Below, piece by piece: positions 39,015-51,500 of a DNA stretch of 64,000 bases; position 1 is the stretch's first letter; each line of letters begins with the position of its first letter. Source of the stretch: Luidia sarsii. Lineage: Eukaryota > Echinodermata > Asteroidea > Paxillosida > Luidiidae. Under the pieces are notes generated by a model. That model had not been told where the DNA came from. It saw only the letters and a list, made by a program, of their open reading frames with translations, and did no database searches. The translations under genes and the position numbers were made by a program. The stretch is taken from contig OX465105.1 of assembly GCA_949987565.1 (NCBI GenBank), forward strand, positions 20,818,841-20,882,840. Direction: 5' to 3'.

Positions 39015-41265
39015 GATATGGCTACGGCTGTGACTGATGCTCATAGGATGCAGACGCACAGCCCAGTGCTGTGCAGATGCCCCATATCCTGTAGTCACAG
39101 CCATAGTCATAGGCCGTTTACGAAATGAAGGCTTAGACTCGGGGCTTAGGTTTCTCTCTTACGCCTTATATAATAGTGTCACAGGCATCTATTTGGCCCC
39201 AGTTTTTTGGTGAATACTCTGTACTTACCAAGTCAACAAACCTTTAAATTCGGTGACAAACCACAACCTGGATCTTCAGGTTTTTGTCAGACGGAGATGA
39301 AGCCCGAGCCTTGAGCCTGATCCATGGATTCATAAAGGGCCATAGTGGCACATCCTAGATCTGGTCAAACAGTCTGGTGCCTTGGGGGACATTCTGGTGC
39401 TTTGTGGGAAAGGTGGTGGGTCACCACCAGGAGAGTCAATGAGCTGTTTTCTGGTTCTTAAATCCTCATACAGGGTCAATATTCCAACAGCTAATTGGAA
39501 AACAAAATTGAATGAAACGAGACAGTCGTGACAAATAAAACAATTGTAGAGGGACATTTTTTAACATATGATTGCGAAGGAAATTTGAATCAAATTTGAA
39601 AAACATAAAATGATGAAAGGTGCTAGGAATTGGAATCATGTTTCTTCAAATTCAGTCCTATTGGTACACATAGTGATTGTTCTTTTTACAAAGAAACAAT
39701 TTTAGAATGTTGGCCAGACTTTGTATAACCTTCAATATGACCTTGTAGTAGAACTCTACCGGTTTTAGAGGGTCGACTTGTTTCTCACCTTAAAGAAAAG
39801 CCAGACTTTTCAGGGTCAACAGATGAGTGCCTCAGTCAGTGTCTTCCACTGATAAAGGATTAGTTTATTCAATAAAAAAACTATTTTATATCAAATGTTG
39901 CCATACTCCATATATCTAACACAATAATATCACCATAAAATGCTGATTGTTGTTTGAAGAAAAATAAAGTTGCAAAGATATGAGGTATTTTGTCTGAAGA
40001 CTCTTTAGTGCTTTGGGGGATGTTTTCTTCAAGAAAAATACTACTCAATTTAAACAAGTATAACTATTCAATCCTTTCTCATGGACTGAATTTCAAAGCA
40101 ATTGTGGTGCGGCCTGGACATGGGAAAGGTTTTCCCAAGCTGTTAATGAAAAAAAGGAAGTACTCTGCTTTTAGTGCTGGTACAATGATACTTCTTTTGT
40201 CAGTATTTATTTAAGTTTGAAGTTTGGATTTTAATCCTGCATTACTGTTAACATTCTGTAGTCTGCATCCGGGTGGAAAAGATCAACTTTAATTAGCATT
40301 TTATATTTTTTTTTAAATGCACACAACATATTCAGAATATTTAGGGACTAATAATAATAATTATCTGTCTATACCTCTACTAGTTAAAATCAAGTCCATG
40401 ACCTTTTTTTTACAGTATGGGACATAATGAATGCTTGGCAATCTAAATGAAAACCCATTACCATCACGGGCCAATTTTTTTCTGAGAAAACACAGAAGAT
40501 ACAGATTACAATGAGGTTGCAAGGCAATTGGAATGAACTTAAATCAAGGGGTTGCGTGCAACTTACCCCACCCCCTGTCTTGTAGGAACTCCTTGCACAT
40601 GAATCTTGAGGACATCCATTTTTTTTTTCAATTTTGAAACAAATATGTCATTCCGTCAATTTGGGGATCTTGTTTTGGGATACCGTTTGAAACAAGTTTG
40701 AAATGTAAATAACAAATCAAATTTCATATCTGTGTGTATGTCAATATTATATCCCGATCTGCACTTATCGCTTCTGCCTTGTAAATACATTGCACGTCTC
40801 ACTTCCTAATTTTGTTCCTGAGAACAGAACGGTCCTTTCAAAGCGGTTTCCAAAAGGGCTCGTGAGGGGGGTCTTCAGGTGATGATTGCAAGTCATTAGT
40901 AAGACACACTGCATATTTGGCCTTGTCCTAAGATCTGATCTTTGGGGGAAGGCTGGATCAGTTGCACGAGAAACTAGAACAGCCAACACACAGAAGTTGA
41001 ATCAAATCAATTGGCTATTGCAAAACAACTACTCACTGAGGTGAACATAATAAATGAAAGAATTTTATACCAGTATACTCGATTCAAATTTTTACAACCC
41101 CAAAAGAAAAAAGTAAGTTAAACAAAAATGTGAATAGATATGAAAATAGTTTGTCTTTATTTTCTTTCAGTCTTCGTGCATTTCAGTATCAAATGAAAGA
41201 AATGTTGTCAAATCCTCTTGCAGTCTCGGGTATGAACCACTGATGCTCATGAAATCCGGCAAGAA
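39015..41265. other. Intergenic, nothing recognised
   Basis: Long AT-rich stretch between PSPH and PLBD, which end tail to tail. Open frames are short and lack splice context. Scattered AATAAA/TTTATT hexamers (for example 39534 plus, 41156 minus) could be mRNA ends, but none is decisive. Confidence 0.4.
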
Positions 41266-41313
41266 AAAAAAATGATTATAAAACGGAAAACAAAAGAAAT
41301 ACATAAAATGTTG

Positions 41314-41371
41314 CAGAATGGAAGACCTCTATTTTGTGTAGGGGTACACAAAATAGAGGTCTTCCATTCTG
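41314..41371. other. Perfect 27-bp inverted repeat with GGGG loop
   Basis: CAGAATGGAAGACCTCTATT, TTGTGTA (41314-41340), then GGGG, then the exact complement (41345-41371). Directly beyond is a GTAGCAGGACCTTTCTCAAA motif. A perfect hairpin of this size implies recent origin. Confidence 0.85.
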
Positions 41372-41374
41372 TTA

Positions 41375-42380
41375 GTAGCAGGACCTTTCTCAAAGGCAGA
41401 ATGGCAGGGACACCAAGAACTTGTGGTACTTGCCAATCTGGGCACAATTTCATAGAGCCGCTTGGGCATGAACATCTACTAGTACTAAGCGGGGAAAGTC
41501 GCTCTGGTGTAAACAGGATTACAAATCGCACACTGATGTGATGTCAATTGCTTCTGACTTGTATTCCACTCTTCTTTGCTTCACATGAAACATTAGTGAC
41601 GTTTGGGTTGGCAAGGTGATCTGATGAATCATGTTGTGCTTAAGCAAAGATTGGCGCTTAAGCAGCTCTATCAAATTGGCCCCTGGCTTTGAGAAAGGTC
41701 CTGCAAGGTTCAGACCATTAGGCCCTCTAAATTTTTGACCCCCCCCCTCCTCCCGAAATTTTTTTAAAAAAATAAAAGGAAAACTTCCCTGTTCTTGGGT
41801 AATGTGAAAGGGGAAATCAAATTTCATTTCATTTTGTTTTTGGTCAAAGGAAATCTGACCCCTCACCCTTCAGAATGTCTTGTTTTAAAGATGACTTCAA
41901 ATGTTATGAAACGCCTATCCTTGATATCAGCACCCAAACAATAGCCAACGCCATACCAGTGGGTAACATACTTTCTATGAGTGGATAACATATAGCACTC
42001 TGGAAATGTACTCTTCACTTGCATATTGCATATATGTGTATGATTACTCTACCAGCGATACATAAAAGTTGCAAACTGCTTACAAACTTAAATGGCCAAA
42101 GATTTAACAACAAGAAATCTTGGGGCCCTGGTGTTTCACTCCTAGCAAGTCCTTCCTCAAAGGCAGTGTTAATTAATAATTAATTAACAGATATACCGTA
42201 TTTAGGTTATGCATATGAAAGAATGGACAACAAATGTCCTGCTGATGTAGAGATTATTCAGGTTTTTTTTACAAAAAGTACAACAAACGTCATCACTGCA
42301 ACTATAAAATAGATTCAATACATGTATTGTATTTCTTTACTTCAGATTTTTTTGGGGGATGGGGTCAGTGCGGTGCAGTT
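41375..42380. other. Intergenic, two motif copies
   Basis: TCCTGCAAGGTTCAGACC near 41700 and a diverged copy at 42120-42165; a TTAATTAATAATTAATTAA palindrome at 42170-42188. No coding. Confidence 0.45.
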
Positions 42381-42381
42381 T

Positions 42382-42552
42382 TTACGGCCAGACGACCTTC
42401 ACGGGGTCAAAGTTGAAGTAGTCAGGGTGGCCCATGTGCAGCAGTTCCTTGTCGCACTGGGACTTGCTCCACTGGAACACCGGCTGCTGGTCGTGGGTCG
42501 GGCCGCTGACGGCAATCATGGACAGTGACTTGGCCATTCCACTGCTGGTTAC
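42382..42552 (-). CDS. PLBD: PLBD exon 10 and stop
   Basis: Acceptor GTGTGTGTGCAG, then VTSSGMAKSLSMIAVSGPTH...HMGHPDYFNFDPVKVVWP and TAA at 42382-42384. The acceptor tract is a (TG)n microsatellite. Confidence 0.92.
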   Translation of the reverse strand, partial: VTSSGMAKSLSMIAVSGPTHDQQPVFQWSKSQCDKELLHMGHPDYFNFDPVKVVWP

Positions 42553-45500
42553 CTGCACACATACACACACACACAAAAGTACTCTAATAGTAATAATGCA
42601 CTGCAGAGAAATGCCATAGTTTGTTCCCTGACACCCCCTCTGTCGTGATGTACCGTAACCGGCCTCTCCATCATACACCAGGCAGACCAATGGAAATTAT
42701 CCCACACCTGCGAGTAACATCCTCAAACATGGTTTCCATCAACACACAAGGTCACTGCGCAGTTCTGTAAGGGACCATCCATTTATTACAAGACAGGTTG
42801 TATCCAGAACTGCAAGTCATCAGCAATCCTTCACACCATACTACACACAACTTTGGAACTCTCTTTGGAACTGCATTTTGTAAATATTTGATAATACATT
42901 TTGCCTTCGGGACAAAATGCATATAAACGTCAATCTCAATGCAGTGTTACTCAATACAGTCTTGACGGGATTTAAACTAATCCCAAGCAATCGTTATAAT
43001 TAATCTGTAAATACTTCCAGAGAATTGTTTGTTGTTTTGTAAATGTTTCGATAATGTTTAGTAAAATAGTAAATACAAGATTATCCTGTTAGACGGAGAC
43101 CCAACAAGGTGTATTCTGGTCTTCTCCCTCAGGTCAAATAAACAGCGATCTTCAAGGTGAAGTCTAACTACTTGCCAGATCCTCAATCCATTCATTTCTG
43201 ATGGTCACAGACATATGGAGCTTTGGCTGGGAAACCTGATCTCAGTATTAAGAAAGGCATTATAATGCATAAGCAAAATGCCAGTGCACTAAGGAATTGT
43301 CCCAGGCAGCCTTCTGGGCTGGTGACCTGGTGGCCTCATAGCAGGGTTCATATCAAGCAGCGGCCCTCACAACCAAACGATGGTCAAAATTGACCGACCC
43401 GCCATGCTTATTGAGAAAAAAAATAAAACCTTGGCAGTCTCAACACCATAGATATAACATGATGTTTACGTCGAGGAGAATGTAATTCAATGAGGGTTTG
43501 CCCTGCTCGACGGAATAAGCGCTGAATGCCCACTGCTTTGCCCGATGCCTGAAATTTCAGGCAGCTCGGGCTGGATTTGAACCTGCGACTCCTGCTTTCT
43601 GGTGCAGATGTCTTAACCACTTGACCACCGAGCTGGTCCAGGTCGTGTTGCGGATTTGAGTCTCTCTGATGAGGAAGTGAACCCCCTCTAAACCACGTAA
43701 TATGGACCTACTTACAAAGTCACGAAGGCTGGGGGGAGTGCGGTTCAGCATGGGGTCAGGAGGTTGGTTTATGTAAATTGTGCGTAAAATGAGATTTAAT
43801 GGTTTTCATGCTGAGAATAGCATAGTGAGAATAGCAGGAGTAATAGGTGTGCGGTGACACCGTGCATCATAAGCTATTCGAATCCTCTCAACAGGATCCC
43901 TCTCTACACTACTTAAGCCCCACCCCAGTTGGAATCCAGCAGTCTCCCGAAGACGAACAGAGTATACTGTTTGAAACATCAAGTTCCTCTGGTTCTTTTC
44001 AGACTGGTACTCACACAAGAGAACTTTGCATGGTGTCACTGCAAACCTATTACTCCTAAATTGTGTGTGTTGCTGCACACGGGGTCCCTTCCCGCAAGGG
44101 TTAAGGTGTCCGGTGGACCCCCTCCCCTCCCCCCTACCTTCATGTCAGATCCTCCGTGACACCTGAAAGACAGGTAATGGAATGGGTAGGTGCCGTTCAT
44201 CGGATTCAGGTCAGACCTGGCCGAGATGGCGTTCTCCCCGCTGTACGGCGGAGTGCAATTGCAACGGGCCAGGGGGTCATGCTGGAAGTCATTGTACCTG
44301 TAGGGTCATACAAAGAGCAACGGTTATACCAGACTTGATTTTTGCATTCTAGGGCCTTTTTCCAAACGCAGTGGCTGTTGTTACGGCAGTCGTCCGTGTG
44401 GTTCCCTGACTTGATTGTATTTCGTCAGCATTGCAAGCTGGTTGAACCAGTCTATTAGCTGATAGTCTGGTTCCAAGAGCTAAACATCCTGACAAATACT
44501 GTGAAGTCAGGGAACCACACGGACGACCGCGTAACAACAGCCACTGCGTTTTCCAAAACACGGCTCATGGTCAGGCTCCGGCTTTGTCTCCATCTCTGTC
44601 ATCCAGTTTCAAGTGCAAGGCATGAAAACGGGAGGCCTTCGGCTTCATTTTTGAATGTCATACTGCGTCTTGAAAAAAATTAAAAATCTCAAGCTTCAAC
44701 TTCAACAAAGAACTCCAGGTCCCAGTCAGTTTTTTTCTTTGTTTGTCTGACAGGATTTACTTTTCGCAGTGGCTGTTGTTACGGCAGTCGTCCGTATGGT
44801 TCCCTGACTTGATTGTATTTCGTCAGCATTGCAGGCTGGTTGAACCAGTCTATTAGCTGATAGTCTGGTTCATCCTGAAGTGTTCACTGTGAAGTCAGGG
44901 AACCACACGGACGACTGCCGTAACAACAGCCAATGCGTTTTACTTATATTTGTCTGAACCAAATTCCTAAACCCTCACTCCATTCTACAGAAACATTGAA
45001 ATTTTGATCCAGTGGCATGGGTAAGCTTGTGTGGACTAAAAGGCAAGAGTCGCTGGTTCAAATCCCACCTGAGCTGCTTGCATTGTGGTGGCATTTTCTT
45101 TGACTCAAGGAGGCAATCGTGCAAAGCGCTAATAAAGCGTACAGTGCCGATGACGCACCGAGAAGGGCAAACCCCTCATTGAATCAACCGGCACTCCGCC
45201 TCACCTCATGAGCTTAATCATGGACTCCATGTCGGTCACTTTGTGGTGGTCGCGGCGGAAGATGTTGGCCCTGGGACTGTGATCATAGCTGAAGAGGGGG
45301 CCGTACTTCTGGGCTTGGGCTTCAAAGCCACCATTCTTGAAGATGGTTGGAAAATACCTGGAAGCAATGTCGATGAAGTCAAATGAACACAATCGCAGAC
45401 AACAACAAAAAGAGGAATGGCACTGAAAGATAACTAACTGCTTCAAACCCAAAATGCAAATCTGAAAACGAATGACATTTCAATCCTAGCAGGAACTTAC

Positions 45501-48500
45501 ATGAAGGCAATCTTAAAGAGTTGCAAATTGCCAGTTATTGTAGTCAGAAATACAATCAGTCAAATTAGAGAAATACAGACATATACCGGTATTTAGAAAA
45601 GATGGCAATACATGTAGATAACAAATTATGAGAAGTAATCCTGAATTTGACAAGAGTTTTCACTTACAGTGCATAGTAACTCAGCCATTAGTTTTTGCTT
45701 TTTTTGATTTACACTTCCACTGCTAAGCCAATTCACGGGATACACCTACCCACAGCACGGTGCTATGCCCAAGATTTATCTGGCAATGGTCTGCTGCCCT
45801 CTTTGGTTCAAGCATTGCAATATTCATACTGTGCACAATGAAACTACATGCGTCGGATAACACAGTGGAAAAATTTTTTGGGTTGGTTTTTCCGCTGTTG
45901 TTGTGCAAGGATAATGGTGTAACAGATGCAGCAGTGCTTAGTGTTAAGACCTCTACAGCTTGTCATTCTACAGCCAAGAAGACCACTTTGGCATTCAACC
46001 AGCTATTCGTTCTCCAGTCTGGACCAGGGAGGTTCTACTCACGGGGAATTGTAACTTGGCCAGTAGCTCTGCTTCGCCAACAACCAGGTCATATCCTTTT
46101 GGACAATCTGACCACTGTGGATGCAAAATGTAGAAGATTTTTTTTTTCATTTTTCTCTTGAAGGAGACAGCACACACGCGTCTAGCTCTTTCTTGGGAAT
46201 TACAACGGGATGGGATTAATATGAACACAGACTGAAGTTGTTCTTTCCCTCTCTCGCTTTTCAAAAAGGAATCTGCCGCAGATGCTTTGTGGAAAACAAA
46301 AGCAAACAGAGAGATGCAATGATTGAGACAACGATAATATCTCAGTCAAGTAAAACAATGAAGAGTTACTTCCCATGCAGCTTAATGCAAATGCAATTTT
46401 TGGACAGATCATGATGGACAATTTCAAGCAGATTAAGTATAGATTCTATTGAAACACTCTCGAGAAAGTAAACTCCACCATTTAACAAAATAATAACATA
46501 TATGGCAATGGTTGCAAAGAGTAAGACTGTTCATCCAAACTTACGGAATCTGGTCCAGCACGGCAAGAACGCCCTCTTTAGGCAACGGCTGTCCAGGCTT
46601 GAACTGCTTGTAGTCAACGACCATCCACTCGTTGTTGTAGCTGAGGGAAAAGCAAGGTATACATTAAATGTATACCATTAAATGTACTCCATTGTCTTTC
46701 GAGACAGACGGTTGCCAAACATTAAATGTCTACGCTGGCTTGAGAGGAGCTAAACAAAGGCTGGAAGCAGCAGCTTTACAAATGAATCTAGGAGATGGAG
46801 GTACTCTTTTTCATTCCAGTGTTTGCTAAAAAATATAGTCTCAAACATACGGAGAGCCTGACCTTTCAATCCTGCCTTTGAGAGAGTTCATGCTAGGATT
46901 GAAACATCAACCAAAACAACTTTACAATGACCCCAAATTCCCCGGAGAGACAGAGGAAAACCACCCCCTGGCTCCATTGCAAACTGCAGGCTCAGTTGGG
47001 GCGAGATTTGTCCACCAGGAGTGGAGGCTGGTCTGTGGTCAAATGCACCAGTACACTTGCTACTGGGATGCACAGTGCAGATATGCAGTAGCATTACACA
47101 CACAATGGACCTTTTTTCTGGCAGGACAATCCCTTAACAAAAGCCACATCAACATCTGAATTGAGCCAGGTTTGACTCATTGGTACACAGACAGTACTCT
47201 TACTGATTTATTTAACAGATATCTAATAAAATAAGACTATGGTTATCACTCAGGTTCTTTTTCAGAACTATACATCTTCTGTAAGAGACCTTATACATGG
47301 TGTCACCGCAAACTCTCCTATATTAACAGATATCTATTGTTCCCGATTATTTAGCGAATTTTGAAAATGACACCGTGTGCTGGCCATGGGCACTAGAAAA
47401 TGGCCCGTCACTATAAAGTGGTTAAGCAGAGATTGGCCCCAGGTCAGAATGTCCGGACTTACGTGCCACTGTTGTGTTCGCTGAAGATCTTTGTCCATCC
47501 AAAGGCGGTGGTTGCCAGGCGATTGGCAATCATGTTTCGCAACCACTCCAGAACGGTGCCGTTTGACTTCACGTACTGCCACAGGTCAGGGTTTGCATTG
47601 CCTATTGTTGTTTCCATGGATACCTGCCTCGTTCAGAATACAACATGGTAGAATAAGCAGAGGAAATGAAATCTGATTGGTAAATTTCAAAAACAGTATT
47701 AAAATATCACGTCGAGCAAGGGCAAAAAAATAACCCTCATTGAATTACATTCTCCTTGATGCAAACATCATGTTACAACTATGAAACAACCACTCCATTT
47801 GGTCTGGTCACTCCTTAGGTCCCTCAGTTGATTACCGTACACATGGACCAATGTCTCATAATGAATATTCAACATTACTTTGAATAACAATGGAAGCAGA
47901 CCTAAGAAGGTCCTTGAAGGTCATGTGCTACCTACCAATCCTGAGCCCATTATGTAGAAATCGTCACCAGACAGGATAGTGCCAGGGTAGGAGGAAAAGG
48001 AGACCTCACGACCAGGAATCACGGATAACGCTTTCAAAATAGAACAAGACAATCAACAATGCAAAACAGATGAATATCAGTTTGAAGTAAATACAAAAAC
48101 TATTGCAAACTGCTCACTGACTAAAATGACCTGCAGTACAGAATATTAGTTTGTTCAGCAACTGCAATGATCTCTAATAAACTGATCCTTGAATTGAACA
48201 AATGGCAAAGAAAACTTGGACTGGACCGGGATTTGAACCCGAGACCTCTGCATTAGCGTACCGGTGCTCTCCCATCTAAGCCATCCAGCCCTTTGTGACT
48301 TCCTAACTGACCTCTCTGTAACCTTTGCCTTTGGGGAAAGGTCCTGCAAGGATCGAAATGGCAGGCCCTCTACATTATTTTCTGAGATCCATTGTTTCAT
48401 GTTTGAGAGGACATCAACCAAGGGGCTTTTCACGCTCGGGGAAAAGTTCAGACAAATTCAAGCAAATCAGACTCACATTTGGGCGAGACGCGGAAGGGGA

Positions 48501-51500
48501 AGTCGTATTTCTTGACAATGCGCAGCATGCTGCTGTACGACCCCCAGGTGTCGTGCGACGTGTAGAGGTCGGCGTTGCCCGGCAGCAGCTTGATGAGTGC
48601 CGAGCAGTGGCCGGCCGGACGTGGCCGCCTGCGGCCGCTGTCCACCTTCAGAGCCGACTCAATGTCCTCAATATCCCCGCCGGCCTGGAAGAGGCTGCAC
48701 ACAGCAGCACATTGTTGGAGAAGCAAAGTTAGTCCCTATTCCATCATGGACAACAAAAGAAGTCAACGGACTGGGAACACTTATTTTCACCAACTTAAGT
48801 CACACAAAACAAAGAAGGAAAAACTGACTGGGAACTTTCAAATAAATTAAAAAATTGGCACTGAAAACTGTGACTGGACCGAGACATGAGCCCGAGGCCT
48901 CTGGACTTATTGGCGTACCGGCACTCTCCCATCTCAGCTATCCAGCCCTTAGATGGTCGCCTTCCCAAAATAATCAACTTGTCTTTGCCGGGATAGGGCG
49001 CCAGGCGCCAGTCAGAAGCAATTCAACCCTTAACTGCCGCATATCTCCAGTCACATCCCCGCTTTCATTCGGATTCAAACAACCAAACAACTTAAAAAAT
49101 GTGTTAAAAACTGCAGTTTAACATCCAATTGTTATTTGAATCTGAATAAAAATGGTTACTGATTACAATATTCAGACTGGTTTTATGGTTCAGCGTTGAT
49201 ACACAAAACCAAAGGCATTGGGTTCAAAGTCTCGGTCCAGACAAAGTTTGTTTGCTATTTTTCTTTCTTTCTTTACAAGGTCCCAGTCATGTTTTTCCTT
49301 TATTTGTTTGACTCTAATGGATTCTGGAATATTGGGCCCTGCTTCCATAAATACATAAATACAATACATTGTCCTACAGGAGAACAATGCTGACAGACAC
49401 AGGAGTATGGTAAACCCATTACCGGGTAAGCTCACGCCACACTGAGACAATGCACCAGATGTGATGCTTTTTTCCCCAGACCAGCAGACTCGGACAAAAG
49501 ACAAGACTGAAAACAATACACATTTGAGGAAGTGAGGAAGTGAGGAAGTGGGTGTCGCCGGGGGGGGGGGGGGGGGGGGAAACGATCACATGAATGCAAC
49601 ACAGAGGAACATTCAGACAGCTGACCCTCGGACCATCGAGACGGGCCAATCACATGAGAATAACAGTACACAGTGGAACGCTTAGGCAGCGCACCCTCGG
49701 ACCATCGAGACGGGCCAATCACATGAGAATAACAGTACACAGTGGAACGCTTAGGCAGCGCACCCTTGGACCATCGAGACGGGCCAATCACATGGAGAAT
49801 AACAGTACACAGTGGAACGCTAAGGCAGCGCACCCTTGGACCATCGAGACAGGCCAATCACATGAGAATAACAGTACACAGCGGAACGCTTAGGCAGCGC
49901 ACCCTTGGACCATCGAGACGGGCCAATCACATGGAGAATAACAGTACACAGTGGAACGCTTAGGCAGCGCACCCTTGGACCATCGAGACGGGCCAATCAC
50001 ATGAGAATAACAGTACACAGCGGAACGCTTAGGCAGCGCACCCTTGGACCATCGTGACGGGCCAATCACATAAGAATAACAGTACACAGTGGAACACTTA
50101 GGCAGCGCACCCTCGGACCATCGAGACGGGCCAATCACATGAAAATAACAGTACACAGTGGAACGCTTACGCAGCACACCCTTGGACCATCGAGACGGGC
50201 CAATCACATGAGAATAACAGTACACAGTGGAACGCTTGGGCAGCACACACACACGGACAATCGAGGAGACTCACAGGAAGCCAAAGGGATCAATGTCCAG
50301 ACTGGGTTTGTGGGGCCTGTTCATGTAGCCATCTTTCAGTCCGTCCACTTGGTCCAGAATAAGTCCCATCTGAAAAGGCAACCGGGCAAAAAAAGAACAA
50401 TAGTACTCAGGCGACTGATTCTTGGGCCATTCACACTGGCAAAATAATCGCGATTTGTCGTGTCCACACAGGCCAAAAAATCGTGAGCCACAAACAAATG
50501 CGATTAGTTGAAAAAGTCTCACTCTTAGTGGAGTCTGAATAGCGATTCAAGTCACCTGATAGAAGTAGGGGTCGTTGGGATTGGCCACGACCTCCCGTTT
50601 CATCCACTCCAGGTTCTCGGTCATGAAGTCCTTGATCTTCTGGCAGTCAGTGGTCATGGTGTGGCAGAAGTCTGCCTGTGTGTTGAACCACGCCATGTAG
50701 ATGTAGTCGGCTGTCAGGTAGCCCTCCACCAGGCCTGCTGCATAGGCCTGGAACGTGTCGTTGTACTTGGGGTTGGTGGAGATACTCAAGTGGGTCCATC
50801 TGGGCATGTGTGGATATATGAGTACAACATCAATCAGTGCTTTCATAATCATCACTATCACCATCATCCCCACCATAACCGCTACCACCACTATCACCAT
50901 CACCACCATCTACATGTAGATCATCACCATCCTCATCACCATCATCATCACCATCACCTTCACCACCATCACCATCCTCACCATCATCATTACCATCACC
51001 TTCACCATCATATAATCATCTTCACCAACATCACCATCCTCCCCACCATCACCATCCTCACCACCATCCTCATCCTAACCATCATCATCACCATCACCTT
51101 CACCACCATAATCATCCACACCATCACATTCACCACCATCACCACCCTCACCCCCACCACAATCATGCTCACCATCGTAACCACCACCACGATCATTCAT
51201 CACCACCATCACCACCTACCTCCACCACCATCATCTTTACCATCGCCAGTTTGCCACCATCATCATCCTTTAGAATCATCATCACCACCATCACCACCAC
51301 CACCACCACCACCCATCACCACTATCACCATCATTACCACCACCACCATCCATCACCATTATCACCATCATCATCACCACTGAATCATCCATCAACTCCA
51401 TCAAGTAATGGTAAATAAACACACTAAAACATCATTTTTTATCATTTTGCATGGTATTGGTAAATTTGGTATACAATAAGTACTTCATCAGTTTTCATAT

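Noticed and set aside
45760..46161. 133-codon plus-strand frame in PLBD intron 7
   Set aside because: AT-rich, no conserved motif, and the intron's strand and splice sites are explained by PLBD.
50661..51383. 240-codon His-rich plus-strand frame
   Set aside because: Translation of the CAC/CAT array joined to sequence antisense to PLBD exon 2.
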